Assembly: GCA_947037125.1 (NCBI GenBank) | Contig: CAMQTJ010000010.1 | Coordinates: forward strand, 1-50,609 | Source of the DNA: an uncultured Holdemania sp. | GTDB taxonomy: Bacteria > Bacillota_I > Bacilli_A > Erysipelotrichales > Erysipelotrichaceae | Length of the DNA: 50,609 nucleotides | Direction: 5' to 3' | Shown: positions 43,833-50,609 of the stretch, one piece after another | Layout: each line of letters opens with the position of its first letter | Position numbering within the stretch: the stretch's first letter is position 1 | The notes under the pieces: generated by a model | Told to the model about the DNA's origin: nothing | The model's input: only the letters and a program-made list of their open reading frames with translations | The model's database searches: none | Made by a program: the position numbers and the translations under genes

Positions 43833-44378
43833 ATGAATAAAACTATTTATAAATTGTTTAATAGTTATAATTATGAAAAACAGGAAAATTGGTTAAATTT
43901 TATGGCAAGTGATGGTTGGATTCTTGAATATGTTTGTATTTTTAGATATGTTTTTAGAAAATGTGAACCTAATGAATATAATGTAAGGATGGAATTTTTA
44001 CCTGATGTTTCAACCTATGAAACAAGTCTTGATTATATCTACTTTATGAAAGCTAACGATATCCAATGTATTGAATCTAAACCTGTATCCCACTATGTTT
44101 ATTTTATTGGTAAAAAAGATAATGATAATTTTAATATATATTCAGACAATAAATCTAAAATTAATCATCTAAATCGTATGATTATTTATCATGGTGTAAG
44201 TATATTTATTATTACACTTTGTAATTTCAGTATTTTTTATAACAACTACAAAAGACAAGAATTGAATTACTTCTTATTAATACTTTTAATTATTGCATTA
44301 ATATCAACTATTCCTAGCTATTTTCAATTAATAAAAATGAGAAACAAGCTAAAAAATGAAGATACTTTATACGAGTAA
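43833..44378 (+). CDS. DUF2812 family membrane protein, copy 3
   Basis: 181 residues: KQENWLNFMASDGWILEYVCIFRYVFRKCEPNEYNVRMEFL, YFMKANDIQCIES, YSDNKSKINHLNRM, then membrane helices at about 128-145 and 150-168. AGGAGGAATTAAAA precedes ATG. Intact; same cluster and likely same role as copy 1. Confidence 0.9.
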   Translation: MNKTIYKLFNSYNYEKQENWLNFMASDGWILEYVCIFRYVFRKCEPNEYNVRMEFLPDVSTYETSLDYIYFMKANDIQCIESKPVSHYVYFIGKKDNDNFNIYSDNKSKINHLNRMIIYHGVSIFIITLCNFSIFYNNYKRQELNYFLLILLIIALISTIPSYFQLIKMRNKLKNEDTLYE

Positions 44379-44449
44379 AATACTTTAAACTTTAATAATT
44401 ATTCATATTTATATATATTGAATACAACATATAGAAAAGAGGATAAGTT

Positions 44450-44991
44450 ATGAATAAAACTGTATATAAAAAATATCGTTATTGTAATTTTGTGAGAGAA
44501 GAACTTTGGCTAAATAAAATGGCTTCACAAGGTTGGGTTTTAACTTATGCTGGTTTCTTTAGTTATCATTTTGAAAAGACTGAACCTAATGAATATGTCG
44601 TAAGACTACAATATTTAGAGAAGGGTTGTGAACATACTGATAGCTTAAAATACATTATGTTTATTAAAGAAATGGGTGCTAACTATATTTACTATTAAAA
44701 GATAATACTGCAAAAGTCTATTTTTCACAAAAAGCAAATGATGAAGAATTCAATTTAATAACTGATAATAAATCACTAATTAAAGTGTATGAGAATTCAA
44801 TTTCATACTCTATTTTGGGTTTGATTTTATTTCTTCAACATTTTTTCAGATATATCAACATTAGTTATTCTTGGCTTCTTTTATTTGTTTTTATAATCAA
44901 TATTACTGGCATAATAATTTTTACTAGAGATCTAATTTTGTCAATTAAAAGACGACATATATTAAAAAAGGAAATCAATCTATACGAATAG
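44450..44991 (+). pseudogene. DUF2812 copy 4 with a frameshift
   Basis: The first frame (44450-44698) encodes REELWLNKMASQGWVLTYAGFFSYHFEKTEPNEYVVRL and ends TAA just after MGANYIYY. The homologous continuation KDNTAKVYFSQKANDEEFNLITDNKS and the two C-terminal helices lie in another frame to 44991. The total length is one base short of a multiple of three, fitting a one-base deletion near 44690-44700. GAGGATAAGTT precedes ATG, so the N-terminal domain may still be made. Confidence 0.8.
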
Positions 44992-45056
44992 TAATACTTT
45001 AATTAATAACTAATCTAACTATATATAAAGATTTGCTACAAATATTAGAAAATAAA

Positions 45057-45086
45057 AGCCGTAATATCAATTAAGATTTTACGACT
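45057..45086 (-). terminator. tRNA-Arg terminator
   Basis: AGTCGTAA/TTACGGCT stem (one G-U pair) followed by TTTATTTT on the minus strand; T-run also on the plus side. Confidence 0.75.
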
Positions 45087-45099
45087 ATTTTTTATATAA

Positions 45100-45174
45100 T
45101 GGCGCCCTCAGTAGGAATCGAACCTACATTTAACCCTTAGGAGGGGCTTGTATTATCCATTGTACGATGAGGGC
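45100..45174 (-). tRNA. tRNA-Arg(CCT)
   Basis: Minus strand: acceptor GCCCTCA/TGAGGGC, D arm GTAC...GTAC-type with AATGGATAAT, anticodon arm AGCCC-CTCCTAA-GGGTT with anticodon CCT, T arm GTAGG-TTCGATT-CCTAC, discriminator G and an encoded CCA (45102-45100). It decodes AGG. Confidence 0.95.
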
Positions 45175-45367
45175 ATATTAATTTTTCTAAAATAATTAGT
45201 ACTATAATTAACTATTTATTTCACCTATAATTATATCAAATTTTCAACCAATTTAATAGATATATTTATTTAGGAATAAATTTAAGATTGATTAATCATA
45301 TTAAGTAAGCAAATAATCCTTCATCTCTTATCATTTCTAATAAATAAAAAATATTAATCAAATTCAT

Positions 45368-45420
45368 TTGACAAATAAAGTTGTCAATGGTATTATTCAC
45401 ATGACAAGAATAGTTGTCAT
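45368..45420 (+). promoter_or_regulatory. XRE operon promoter with two perfect operators
   Basis: Promoter TTGACA (45368-45373), 17-base spacer, TATTAT (45391-45396). Operator 1 is TTGACAA-N6-TTGTCAA (45368-45387), covering the -35. Operator 2 is ATGACAA-N6-TTGTCAT (45401-45420), just past the start. Centres are 33 bases apart, about three helical turns. Between the tRNA and 45367 only AT-rich sequence is seen. Confidence 0.75.
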
Positions 45421-45435
45421 TCAGAAAGGAACTCT

Positions 45436-45648
45436 ATGCCACTTATAAATAAAGTTAAACATTATCGAGAATTAAGTTGCATATCGCAAAGTGAACTCGG
45501 TTTGATGTGCAAGACATCAAGGCAAACAATTAGTTCAATTGAACGTGGGGATTATCATCCATCAATTGTACTATCATTAAAAATAGCGAAAATATTCAAT
45601 ACAAGTGTAGAAGAATTATTTCAATATGAGGAGGATGAAAATGTATAA
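45436..45648 (+). CDS. XRE family transcriptional regulator
   Basis: 70 residues, a single HTH domain: NKVKHYRELSCISQSELGLMCKTSRQTISSIERGDYHPSIVLSLKIAKIF (helices about 3-60) and SVEELFQYEED. This minimal form is typical of regulators preceding DUF3169 and ABC genes. AGAAAGGAAC precedes ATG. Its last codons overlap the next gene's start. Confidence 0.93.
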   Translation: MPLINKVKHYRELSCISQSELGLMCKTSRQTISSIERGDYHPSIVLSLKIAKIFNTSVEELFQYEEDENV

Positions 45649-46399
45649 AAAATTAAAACCACTAATCAATATATTAGTACTGATGATTATTACTGTAATA
45701 GTTGCTTCGATTGTAATGACATTATTAATTATGTCCAACAATACAAAAGCTATCAACACTCTACAAAAAATATCGTTTTTTGCTCCAATGTTATTATTAT
45801 TTTTATCAGTTATATCGTTTATATCCCATTTTTATTTTCGATATCATATCAAAAAAGATAATTATAGCCAAGAAGAAAATTCTTACTTTACAACACATGA
45901 ACAAGTATGGTCAGTAATCTCTGGTTATCTGTGTGAAATATGTATTATACTTAACATTACCTTTATGGGACTAAATTATAATTCTATTTTTCATGAAATA
46001 TATCCTACAATATCTATTTATAATTCTTATGCATTTTATATCATTGTATTCCTATGTTTTACAATTGAATGTTTAAATAGTAATCTTCAAAAGAAAATGC
46101 GCCCAGAATTGAATAGTGACATAACTTCTGTAAACTACAACAATGATATATTTAATAAAATGGATGAAATGGAAAAAAAGCAAATCGGTGAAGCAGCTTA
46201 TAGATCTTTTGTATTTTTAACTAATATTTATGTATTCACAATATTGTTTGCATTATATTTAATTATTGTATTTGATATTGATACTATCATCGTGTTACCG
46301 GTAGGTTTTTTATGGGTATCTCACATGCTAACATTTTATTACAACAACTACAAATTAGAAAAAAAGAAGAAACATAAAAATAAAGGGGAAACAATATAA
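45641..46399 (+). CDS. DUF3169 family membrane protein, copy 1
   Basis: 252 residues, six membrane helices (about 8-32, 45-68, 85-110, 122-143, 185-205 and 212-232). The family stretch is KDNYSQEENSYFTTHEQVW and NKMDEMEKKQIGEAAYRSF. Function unknown; DUF3169 genes go with XRE regulators in Firmicutes. ATG 45641 has GAGGAGGATGAAA ahead and overlaps the regulator stop by eight bases. Confidence 0.82.
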   Translation: MYKKLKPLINILVLMIITVIVASIVMTLLIMSNNTKAINTLQKISFFAPMLLLFLSVISFISHFYFRYHIKKDNYSQEENSYFTTHEQVWSVISGYLCEICIILNITFMGLNYNSIFHEIYPTISIYNSYAFYIIVFLCFTIECLNSNLQKKMRPELNSDITSVNYNNDIFNKMDEMEKKQIGEAAYRSFVFLTNIYVFTILFALYLIIVFDIDTIIVLPVGFLWVSHMLTFYYNNYKLEKKKKHKNKGETI

Positions 46400-47193
46400 T
46401 GAGTGAAATAAAATTAATAGTTACAGACATGGATGGTTGTTTATTAAATTCTGATAAACAAGTTCCAATTGAAATATTTTCAATTGTTGATGAACTAAAG
46501 AAAAAAGATATCATGTTTTGTGTTGCCAGTGGTAGACAATATTCTAATATTTATGAAAAACTAAATAAACGAAATGATATATTATTTATCGGTGAAAATG
46601 GTGGTGTTGCCATGATGAATCAAGAATTATTACACATCAACAGCTTAGATGATAATATAATCAAAGAAATAATTACAAGAGTTAGAACTATTGATCAAGC
46701 ATATCCTGTGTTATGTGCAAAAGATGTTGCCTATATCGAAAATACTAATGAAGATTTCACATATCAAGTATCACTATATTATTCAACTGTAATCATTGTG
46801 GATAACTTACTTGATGTTAAGGATAAATTTTGTAAGGTAGCAATTTGTGACTTTAAATATGCCCAAGAAAATACATTAGCACATTTTATTGATATGCGTG
46901 ATAAATACCAAGTAATTGTTTCAGCTGATATTTGGTTAGATATCTTTTGTTTAGGTCAATCAAAAGGTGATACTTTACAAATGCTACAAAATAAGTTTAA
47001 TATTACAATGGATCAAACAATGGCATTTGGTGATTATTTAAACGATTATGAAATGCTACAAATGGCAAAATATTCATACGCCATGGAAAACGCTGTTGAC
47101 CCAATTAAAGAAATTGCGAAATACATTGCACCATCTAACGATGATAAAGGTGTAATCACAATCATCAATCAATTTTTAGAAGATTTAGAATAA
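46399..47193 (+). CDS. HAD superfamily hydrolase, Cof-type
   Basis: 264 residues: VTDMDGCLL (nucleophile motif with Cys in place of Thr), VASGRQYSN, GENGGVAMM, LGQSKGDTLQ with the lysine, and AFGDYLNDYEMLQMAKYSYAM. A phosphatase of sugar phosphate or similar. Its ATG overlaps the DUF3169 stop (TAATG), with GGGGAAACAA ahead. A metabolic phosphatase between two DUF3169 genes is unexpected; its link to the operon is unknown. Confidence 0.9.
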   Translation: MSEIKLIVTDMDGCLLNSDKQVPIEIFSIVDELKKKDIMFCVASGRQYSNIYEKLNKRNDILFIGENGGVAMMNQELLHINSLDDNIIKEIITRVRTIDQAYPVLCAKDVAYIENTNEDFTYQVSLYYSTVIIVDNLLDVKDKFCKVAICDFKYAQENTLAHFIDMRDKYQVIVSADIWLDIFCLGQSKGDTLQMLQNKFNITMDQTMAFGDYLNDYEMLQMAKYSYAMENAVDPIKEIAKYIAPSNDDKGVITIINQFLEDLE

Positions 47194-47205
47194 TAAGGCG
47201 CTAAT

Positions 47206-47964
47206 ATGGAAAAAAAACATATAAAATCACAACTAATTTCATTATTAAAATGGGCTGGTTTTGGTGCTGTAATCGGTTTATTAATCGTTTTGACTAAAAT
47301 ATATGGAATAGAGAAAGCACAAGGTCATGTAGCTGCAATATCAACTTTCTTTATTAATAATGGATTATTAATAACATTATTATTAACTATATTGTCATTA
47401 TTTGTTTTAATGACTATTCGTTATAAAATAAGCAAAGATAATTATAGCGATGCAGAAGATAGTGTCTTTGAAAAATCGGAATTTATCCTAAATATAACTT
47501 TAATGAGTAATGTTGTTTGTATTTGTTTAAACTTCATGTTTTTAGGATTATATCTAAATGCAACCAACACTTCAGTATCACTTATATACACAAATGCTAT
47601 TACAAATGATTTTAATATGCTCAATATTATCTATTTTATTTTAATACTTGTTGTTGCAGGATTTAATGATTATTTTTCTTTAAAACTAATTAAAAGAATT
47701 CAACCAGAAAAATACATTAAAGCAATAGATCCTGATTTTGATGAAAAGTTAATCAATTCTTTAGATGAAGGTGAATTAAGAAAGCAAGGTTATACCGCAC
47801 TTATTGTTTTAAGAAAGATGATATTTGTTTATTGTATATTATTTATGTTAGGAATAGTCTTGCACTTAGATAATTCATTTTATCTAGCCATTGCAATCAT
47901 ATGGATTAGTCAAAATATTATAACAGTCTATACAGATAAAAACTATAAGTTATCAAATAATTAA
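47206..47964 (+). CDS. DUF3169 family membrane protein, copy 2
   Basis: 252 residues, six membrane helices in the same places as copy 1. KDNYSDAEDSVFEKSEFILNITL, IQPEKYIKAIDPDFDEKLI and DEGELRKQGYTALIVL are clearer DUF3169 motifs than those of copy 1, so the two are old paralogues. The ribosome site is weak (AAGGCGC). Co-transcribed with the HAD gene, 12 bases away. Confidence 0.85.
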   Translation: MEKKHIKSQLISLLKWAGFGAVIGLLIVLTKIYGIEKAQGHVAAISTFFINNGLLITLLLTILSLFVLMTIRYKISKDNYSDAEDSVFEKSEFILNITLMSNVVCICLNFMFLGLYLNATNTSVSLIYTNAITNDFNMLNIIYFILILVVAGFNDYFSLKLIKRIQPEKYIKAIDPDFDEKLINSLDEGELRKQGYTALIVLRKMIFVYCILFMLGIVLHLDNSFYLAIAIIWISQNIITVYTDKNYKLSNN

Positions 47965-48028
47965 AACTGATAATAGTAATAATTATAATTATTTATAAAG
48001 TAATAAAATTACTTAAAAGGAGAAAAAT

Positions 48029-48943
48029 ATGATTTTAGAAGTTAAAAACATTAAAAAATCTTTTGGTGAAGCAGAAATATTACACAATATTTCATTCACT
48101 GTTCAAAGTGGTAGAGCTTTTGGTCTACTTGGAAGAAACGGAGCTGGAAAGACTACAACAATTAGAATCTTAATGGGTGTCTTTAATGCCAATGAAGGAG
48201 ATATATTACTTGATGGTATCCCTTTTGATCAAACTAAATATAAGATTGGTTACCTTCCTGAAGAACGTGGTTTATATCCAAAAAAACCTGTTATTGAACA
48301 ATTAGTTTATCTAGGTCAATTACGTGGTTTAAAAAAAGCAGAAGCATTAAAGAATTCAATTTATTGGCTTGAAAGATTAGGTGTAATTGAATACAAGAAA
48401 AGAAAACTTGAGACATTATCAAAAGGTAATCAACAAAAAATTCAATTAGCGTCAACTCTTGTGTCAAATCCTGATTTAATTATTTTAGATGAACCATTTT
48501 CAGGTCTTGATCCTGTAAACTCACAACTATTAAAAGATGTAGTACAAGAATTAATTGATATTAATAAACTTGTTATATTCTCATCTCATCAAATGAGTTA
48601 TGTAGAAGAATTTTGTGATGATATCTTAATTATGAATCAAGGTGAAGTTGCAATACTTGGTAGTTTAAACCAAATAAAAAAAGACTTTGGTCATAATCGT
48701 TTATTTGTTTCAAGCACAAATTATACGCACCAAAACCTTAAAGAATTCATGCAATCAAATTTTTCTGAAAATGTTAAGGTTGAAGCAATTCTTAAAAAAG
48801 GAATTATTATTGAATTATTAAATAATACATCTAAAAAAGAATTATTAAATCTATTATTAAAAACAGATATTGATATTGATACGTTCCAAATGTATGAACC
48901 ATCATTGAATGACATATTTGTAGATAAGGCAGGTGACAAATAA
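48029..48943 (+). CDS. ABC-2 type transporter ATP-binding protein
   Basis: 304 residues. Walker A GRNGAGKTTT (about 36-45), Q-loop region YLPEERGLYPKK, signature LSKGNQQKIQL, Walker B LIILDEPFSGLDP, H-loop SSHQM, then a DUF4162-type C-terminal domain (about 215-304). This NatA-like form pairs with the permease encoded next. AAGGAGAAAAAT precedes ATG; an AAGTAAT/ATTACTT inverted repeat lies at 47998-48014. Confidence 0.94.
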   Translation: MILEVKNIKKSFGEAEILHNISFTVQSGRAFGLLGRNGAGKTTTIRILMGVFNANEGDILLDGIPFDQTKYKIGYLPEERGLYPKKPVIEQLVYLGQLRGLKKAEALKNSIYWLERLGVIEYKKRKLETLSKGNQQKIQLASTLVSNPDLIILDEPFSGLDPVNSQLLKDVVQELIDINKLVIFSSHQMSYVEEFCDDILIMNQGEVAILGSLNQIKKDFGHNRLFVSSTNYTHQNLKEFMQSNFSENVKVEAILKKGIIIELLNNTSKKELLNLLLKTDIDIDTFQMYEPSLNDIFVDKAGDK

Positions 48944-50187
48944 TGAAACAGTTTTTTACGGTATTCAAATTTGAATTATTGCATTACTTTAAAAATAAGG
49001 CTTACATTATTACAACATCAATATTATGTGTTGTTGCAGTTATTGGTTTATCAGTTCCAACTATTTTAGATTTATTTGGATTTGGTGAAGATAAAGAACC
49101 TACAGGACCATCATCAAGTGAAACTAGTGATTTTGATACTTATGGTGTTATTACAAATGATATCATTGATTTAAATGATCCATCACTTACAATATACTTT
49201 CCATCAATTAATTTTATTGAATATACATCACCTGATCAACTTAATGAAGATGTAATAAGCGAAACAATTGAAGCAGGATTTGTAATAGAATCAGATTTTG
49301 AATATCAATACCTAGTTAAAAATAGTTCAATGCATGATCCACTAGTATCTAAATTCAGTAATTATTTAAAACATAATTATCAATTAGTTACCTTTGAATC
49401 ATTAAATATTGATTCAGATAAAGTATTTGAAGTACTAAATACTAAAGTTTCATCAGAAACAATTGTTTTAGGAAAAGATTCAGTTAATAACTACATGTAT
49501 ACTTACATCTTAATTATGATGTTGTACTTTATGGTAATCTTCTATGGTCAAATGATTGCTACAGGTGTTGCTTCAGAAAAAAGTAATCGTGCAATTGAAG
49601 TACTTGTTACAAGTGCAAAACCAAATAACTTAATATTTGGTAAAGTATTTGCAGGAGCATTGGCAGGAATTATTCAATTTGGTGCAATTATTGGTTTCTC
49701 ATATATTTCATACGAAATAAATTCTGCAGCATGGAATAATGGACTAGATATGATTTTCCACATCCCATTAGATGCAATATTATCATTTGCGGTATTTGGT
49801 TTATTAGGTTATTTATTTTATTCATTTATCTTTGGTGCTCTAGGTGCTCTTGCTTCAAAAACCGAAGATATCAACACTTCAGCAATGCCAATCACATTAA
49901 TCTTTGTTGGGGCCTTTCTTGTTGTTATGGCTGGAATGAATGATCCTACAGGTTCATTGCTTACAATAGCATCATATATTCCATTTTCAAGTTTTATGGC
50001 AATGTTTGTACGTGTTGCTATGACTGATGTATCAATGGTTGAAGTAATTATATCATTAGTAATTCTAGTATTATCTACAGGATTAATTGGAATTATTGCA
50101 GCAAAAATATATCGTCAAGGTACACTTAGATATGGTAATCCGCTTAAACTTAAAGATGCTTTTAAAATGTTGAAATCAAAAGATTAG
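48943..50187 (+). CDS. ABC-2 type transporter permease (NatB-like)
   Basis: 414 residues. A first membrane helix (about 20-42), a large extracellular domain (about 50-170), then five or six helices from about 180 (YTYILIMMLYFMVIFYGQMIATGVASEKSNRAIEVLVTSA) to 400. This is the NatB/YhaP layout of sodium- or antimicrobial-exporting ABC-2 systems. Its start overlaps the ATPase stop (TAATG). A terminator follows. Confidence 0.93.
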   Translation: MKQFFTVFKFELLHYFKNKAYIITTSILCVVAVIGLSVPTILDLFGFGEDKEPTGPSSSETSDFDTYGVITNDIIDLNDPSLTIYFPSINFIEYTSPDQLNEDVISETIEAGFVIESDFEYQYLVKNSSMHDPLVSKFSNYLKHNYQLVTFESLNIDSDKVFEVLNTKVSSETIVLGKDSVNNYMYTYILIMMLYFMVIFYGQMIATGVASEKSNRAIEVLVTSAKPNNLIFGKVFAGALAGIIQFGAIIGFSYISYEINSAAWNNGLDMIFHIPLDAILSFAVFGLLGYLFYSFIFGALGALASKTEDINTSAMPITLIFVGAFLVVMAGMNDPTGSLLTIASYIPFSSFMAMFVRVAMTDVSMVEVIISLVILVLSTGLIGIIAAKIYRQGTLRYGNPLKLKDAFKMLKSKD

Positions 50188-50194
50188 ATTAAAT

Positions 50195-50224
50195 AAAAAC
50201 ACATATCTACTATGTGTTTTTATT
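50195..50224 (+). terminator. Terminator of the XRE-DUF3169-ABC operon
   Basis: AAAACACATA/TATGTGTTTT stem with TCTAC loop and a following T-run. Confidence 0.9.
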
Positions 50225-50262
50225 TTCCTTGAACATCTGTTTAATTTTATGATTAAAATAAC

Positions 50263-50403
50263 ATAACATAATATCACATATTACTAACACACAATCAATT
50301 AAAGTTAATGGTATATTAAGTGTGTAAGAAAAATAATAGTTCTTACACATATGAATACAACCCCCTATTGTAATCATAAATATTCTATCCCTTATAAAAT
50401 AAA
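50263..50403. repeat. 141-bp tandem repeat, copy 1
   Basis: Matches 50469-50609 with three mismatches over 141 bases (50286-50350 region only); the period is 206 bases. The repeat includes a TATATT -10-like box, a 10-bp hairpin and a CCCCC-loop hairpin. Confidence 0.95.
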
Positions 50404-50425
50404 GAAACCCGTTGAGGTTTTTTTA
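50321..50425 (+). ncRNA. Candidate small RNA with CCCCC hairpin loop, copy 1
   Basis: Hairpin 1 is TGTGTAAGAA/TTCTTACACA (50321-50349, 9-base loop). Hairpin 2 is GA-x-TACAA/TTGTA-x-TC with loop CCCCCTA (50353-50375). The end is AAACC-CGTTGA-GGTTT plus a T-run (50405-50424). A TATATT -10-like box lies at 50312-50317; the -35 is poor. The total is about 100 bases. The order (hairpin, C-loop hairpin, terminator) mirrors the element at 1459-1551. No family recognised. Confidence 0.5.
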
Positions 50426-50468
50426 TTTTGTTTGTTTATATTTATCTATTTAATCAATAAAAATCACT

Positions 50469-50609
50469 ATAACATAATATCACATATTACTAACACACAA
50501 TCCATTATAGTTAATGGTATATTAAGTGTGTAAGAAAAATAATAGTTCTTACATATATGAATACAACCCCCTATTGTAATCATAAATATTCTATCCCTTA
50601 TAAAATAAA
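50469..50609. repeat. 141-bp tandem repeat, copy 2, reaching contig end
   Basis: Second copy of 50263-50403. The last 55 bases (50555-50609) are identical to 50349-50403; the contig stops there. Further copies may follow in the genome. Confidence 0.95.
50527..50609 (+). ncRNA. Candidate small RNA, copy 2, cut by contig end
   Basis: Same hairpins as copy 1. The one change in hairpin 1 (C to T at 50554) turns a G-C pair into G-U, keeping the stem. The terminator would lie beyond the contig end. Confidence 0.4.

Noticed and set aside
44450-44991. Programmed ribosomal frameshift in DUF2812 copy 4
   Set aside because: No convincing slippery heptamer with a downstream structure is visible, and the neighbouring copy is also damaged, so simple decay is likelier.
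45100-45174. tRNA-Arg as an integration site of a mobile element
   Set aside because: No integrase gene and no direct repeat of the tRNA 3' end was found in the window.
50351-50533. 60-codon frame between the terminal repeats
   Set aside because: It runs through the hairpins and a terminator of the repeat unit, has no ribosome site and is low-complexity.
50263-50609. CRISPR array at the contig end
   Set aside because: Only two long copies of 141 bases with a 65-base gap, hairpins and a terminator; no short repeats with unique spacers and no cas genes.

Overview
This is a low-GC Firmicutes-type contig, visibly very AT-rich, using the standard bacterial code (TGA is a stop in several tightly overlapping gene pairs) and strong GGAGG-type ribosome sites. 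The wall and lifestyle genes (DacA carboxypeptidase, a lipobox lipoprotein, a Tad-like pilus without a secretin, three or more PTS modules, no respiratory genes) suggest an anaerobic, fermentative, probably gut-associated Gram-positive such as an Erysipelotrichales relative; that placement is inference. Both ends are technical. Bases 1-49 are Illumina adapter with an index. The last 55 bases exactly repeat 50349-50403, which looks like a de Bruijn graph break.

Left part (50-4663, minus strand): a truncated membrane protein with a YtrA-type GntR regulator, a candidate small RNA with a C-rich hairpin loop, an MFS transporter with a HAD phosphatase, and a DUF2325-DUF3793 pair behind a DtxR-type TTAG-N6-CTAA operator. 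From 12647 down to 4921 runs one long sugar operon: PTS EIICB, a broken epimerase copy, an intact ribulose-phosphate-epimerase-like protein, a membrane protein, PTS EIIA, iron alcohol dehydrogenase, HAD phosphatase, split transketolase and a UPF0303 protein. A PRD/Mga-type regulator lies just upstream. The set fits import of a sugar or polyol as its phosphate, oxidation, epimerisation and entry into the pentose phosphate pool.

Middle (14600-23480): housekeeping genes (DUF951, folD, dtd, rarA), two fused gene remnants (LysR and a flavodoxin-fold oxidoreductase), a secreted CAP-domain protein, DacA and a Zn/Cd P-type ATPase with an SmtB/ArsR-type operator but no adjacent sensor gene. From 30515 down to 23531 is a compact Tad/Flp-like pilus operon: a 49-residue pilin candidate, pseudopilin-like proteins, a CpaB-like protein, one ATPase, two inner-membrane TadB/TadC proteins and an 882-residue secreted protein, nearly all with overlapping start and stop codons.

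Right part: an SSS symporter opposite an HxlR regulator, a lipoprotein, a membrane-anchored XRE regulator and an EamA exporter. Next come a mannose-class PTS with 6-phosphogluconate dehydrogenase and an M20 amidohydrolase under an RpiR regulator, probably a gluconate-like pathway. Then follow a DUF2089 pair and a PadR regulator with four tandem DUF2812 paralogues, two of them damaged (start codon ATG to ATA; a frameshift). After a tRNA-Arg(CCT) comes an XRE-DUF3169-HAD-DUF3169-ABC transporter operon with two perfect TTGACAA-N6-TTGTCAA-type operators. The contig ends in a near-identical tandem pair of a candidate small RNA whose hairpin loop is CCCCC, structurally parallel to the element near 1500.
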